A stretch of 64,000 nucleotides of DNA from Streptomyces venezuelae (GTDB taxonomy: Bacteria > Actinomycetota > Actinomycetes > Streptomycetales > Streptomycetaceae). Numbering within the stretch: position 1 is the first letter of the stretch; each line of letters starts with the position of its first letter. Positions 62,898 to 64,000 of the stretch are shown here, in pieces. The DNA lies in the NCBI RefSeq assembly GCF_008642295.1, contig NZ_CP029190.1, forward strand, positions 4,199,501 to 4,263,500. Reading direction: 5' to 3'. Made by a program: the position numbers and the translations under genes. The notes under the pieces are model-generated. The model was not told the DNA's origin and ran no database searches. It saw nothing but the letters and a program-made list of their open reading frames with translations.

Positions 62898-63193
62898 ATC
62901 CGGTCAACTACCTCTACCTGTCGGCGCTGCTGTTCACCATCGGCGCGGCCGGGGTGCTGATCCGGCGGAACGCGATCGTGCTGTTCATGTGCATCGAGCT
63001 GATGCTGAACGCCTGCAACCTCGCCCTGGTCACGTTCTCGCGCATGCACGGCAATCTCGACGGCCAGATCATCGCGTTCTTCACGATGGTCGTCGCCGCC
63101 GCGGAGGTCGTGGTCGGCCTGGCGATCATCGTGTCGCTGTTCCGTACCCGCCACTCGGCCTCGGTCGACGACGCCAGCCTGATGAAGCTGTAA
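62894..63193 (+). CDS. nuoK: NADH-quinone oxidoreductase subunit K
   Basis: A 99-residue three-helix proton-channel subunit. Both acidic channel residues are present, in [17 protein letters not shown] and [22 protein letters not shown] 62894 overlaps the nuoJ stop by four bases. Twelve bases separate it from nuoL. Confidence 0.97.
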   Translation: MNPVNYLYLSALLFTIGAAGVLIRRNAIVLFMCIELMLNACNLALVTFSRMHGNLDGQIIAFFTMVVAAAEVVVGLAIIVSLFRTRHSASVDDASLMKL

Positions 63194-63204
63194 GGGGCGT
63201 ACAC

Positions 63205-64000
63205 GTGGAGAACCTGATTGCGCTGCTGATCGCGGCGCCCCTGCTCGGAGCGGCGGTGCTGCTGTGCGGCGGCCGGCGCCTCGACAAGGCCGGCCACTGG
63301 ATCGGCACCCTGCTCGCCGCCGTCTCCTTCGGGATCGGCGTGGTCCTGTTCGCCGACATGCTGGGGCAGAGCGCCGACGACCGCACCATGACCCAGCAGC
63401 TGTACAGCTGGATCCCGGTCGAGGGTTTCCAGGCGGACGTCGCCTTCCAGCTCGACCAGCTGTCGATGACCTTCGTCCTGCTGATCTCCGGCGTGGGCAC
63501 GCTCATCCACGTGTACTCGATCGGGTACATGGAGCACGACGAGCGCCGGCGCCGCTTCTTCGGCTATCTCAACCTGTTCCTCGCGGCGATGCTGCTGCTC
63601 GTCCTCGCCGACAACTACCTGCTGCTGTACGTCGGCTGGGAGGGCGTGGGCCTCGCCTCGTACCTGCTCATCGGCTTCTGGCAGCACAAGCCCAGCGCGG
63701 CCACCGCCGCGAAGAAGGCCTTCCTGGTCAACCGGGTCGGCGACATGGGCCTGTCGATCGCCATCATGCTGATGTTCACCACCTTCGGGACCTTCGCCTT
63801 CGGCCCGGTGCTGGCTTCCGCGGACAAGGCCTCCGAGGCCGTCCTGACCGGCATCGGACTGATGCTGCTGCTGGCCGCCTGCGGCAAGTCCGCCCAGGTA
63901 CCGCTGCAGTCCTGGCTCGGTGACGCGATGGAGGGCCCGACCCCGGTCTCGGCCCTGATCCACGCGGCCACCATGGTGACCGCAGGCGTGTACCTGATCA
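63205..64000 (+). CDS. nuoL: NADH-quinone oxidoreductase subunit L (partial, runs off the window)
   Basis: The first 265 residues of the antiporter-like proton-pumping subunit. GTG 63205 has GGGG ahead of it. Visible motifs: [50 protein letters not shown] with the key glutamate, [50 protein letters not shown], where lysine and histidine are proton-path residues. The gene is cut by the window edge; nuoM and nuoN are expected next. Confidence 0.96.
   Translation, partial: MENLIALLIAAPLLGAAVLLCGGRRLDKAGHWIGTLLAAVSFGIGVVLFADMLGQSADDRTMTQQLYSWIPVEGFQADVAFQLDQLSMTFVLLISGVGTLIHVYSIGYMEHDERRRRFFGYLNLFLAAMLLLVLADNYLLLYVGWEGVGLASYLLIGFWQHKPSAATAAKKAFLVNRVGDMGLSIAIMLMFTTFGTFAFGPVLASADKASEAVLTGIGLMLLLAACGKSAQVPLQSWLGDAMEGPTPVSALIHAATMVTAGVYLI

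Overview
High GC, near-total G/C in third codon positions, many GTG/TTG starts, stop-start overlaps of 1-8 bases and strongly actinobacterial gene content all point to a Streptomyces or close relative. The window is chromosomal core. I see no phage, insertion sequence, CRISPR array or tRNA/rRNA gene. The only element that looks mobile is a VapBC-type toxin-antitoxin pair.

Layout. (1) 1-3937: assorted single genes (SDR dehydrogenase, YnfA-like membrane protein, Mut7-C RNase-fold protein, GNAT). (2) 4077-10497: heme and cytochrome c block: hemL, a histidine phosphatase, then the System II apparatus resA-ccdA-resB-ccsB. (3) 10523-16913: accessory genes, including a divergent MarR/cupin pair and a divergent MFS/LysR pair, each sharing a long inverted repeat. 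(4) 17003-23304: late menaquinone (futalosine pathway) block: UbiD-like mqnL, an unidentified coupled gene, prenyltransferase mqnP, a rhomboid protease, UbiX-like mqnM, an Lrp regulator and mqnE. (5) 23411-37019: GNAT, membrane proteins, a cystine-type DAACS transporter behind a cysteine-rich leader peptide, a three-gene operon with a putative secreted transglycosylase, acyl-CoA ligase, two secreted hydrolases, an AraC regulator and vapBC. (6) 37222-51819: cell-wall enzymes (lytic transglycosylase, NlpC/P60), cold-shock protein, mqnA, a Ser/Thr kinase, mqnC, menG/ubiE, glutaminase and a geranylgeranyl reductase. (7) 52530-64000: the complex I operon nuoABCDEFGHIJK and the start of nuoL.

The unifying theme is respiration: heme synthesis, cytochrome c maturation, menaquinone synthesis, prenylation, methylation and probable side-chain reduction, and the NADH dehydrogenase that reduces menaquinone. 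mqnB and mqnD are not in the window and must lie elsewhere.

Most notable observations: a probable leaderless Cys-Cys-Cys attenuator peptide before the cystine-type transporter; the nuo control region, with a near-consensus Rex site and phased AGATCAC repeats; two small genes translationally coupled to menaquinone genes whose roles are unknown; a Streptomyces palindromic repeat apparently captured in frame in nuoF; and a DUF3152 protein carrying a complete metzincin zinc motif. All functions are assigned by reading motifs and context; no database search was run.
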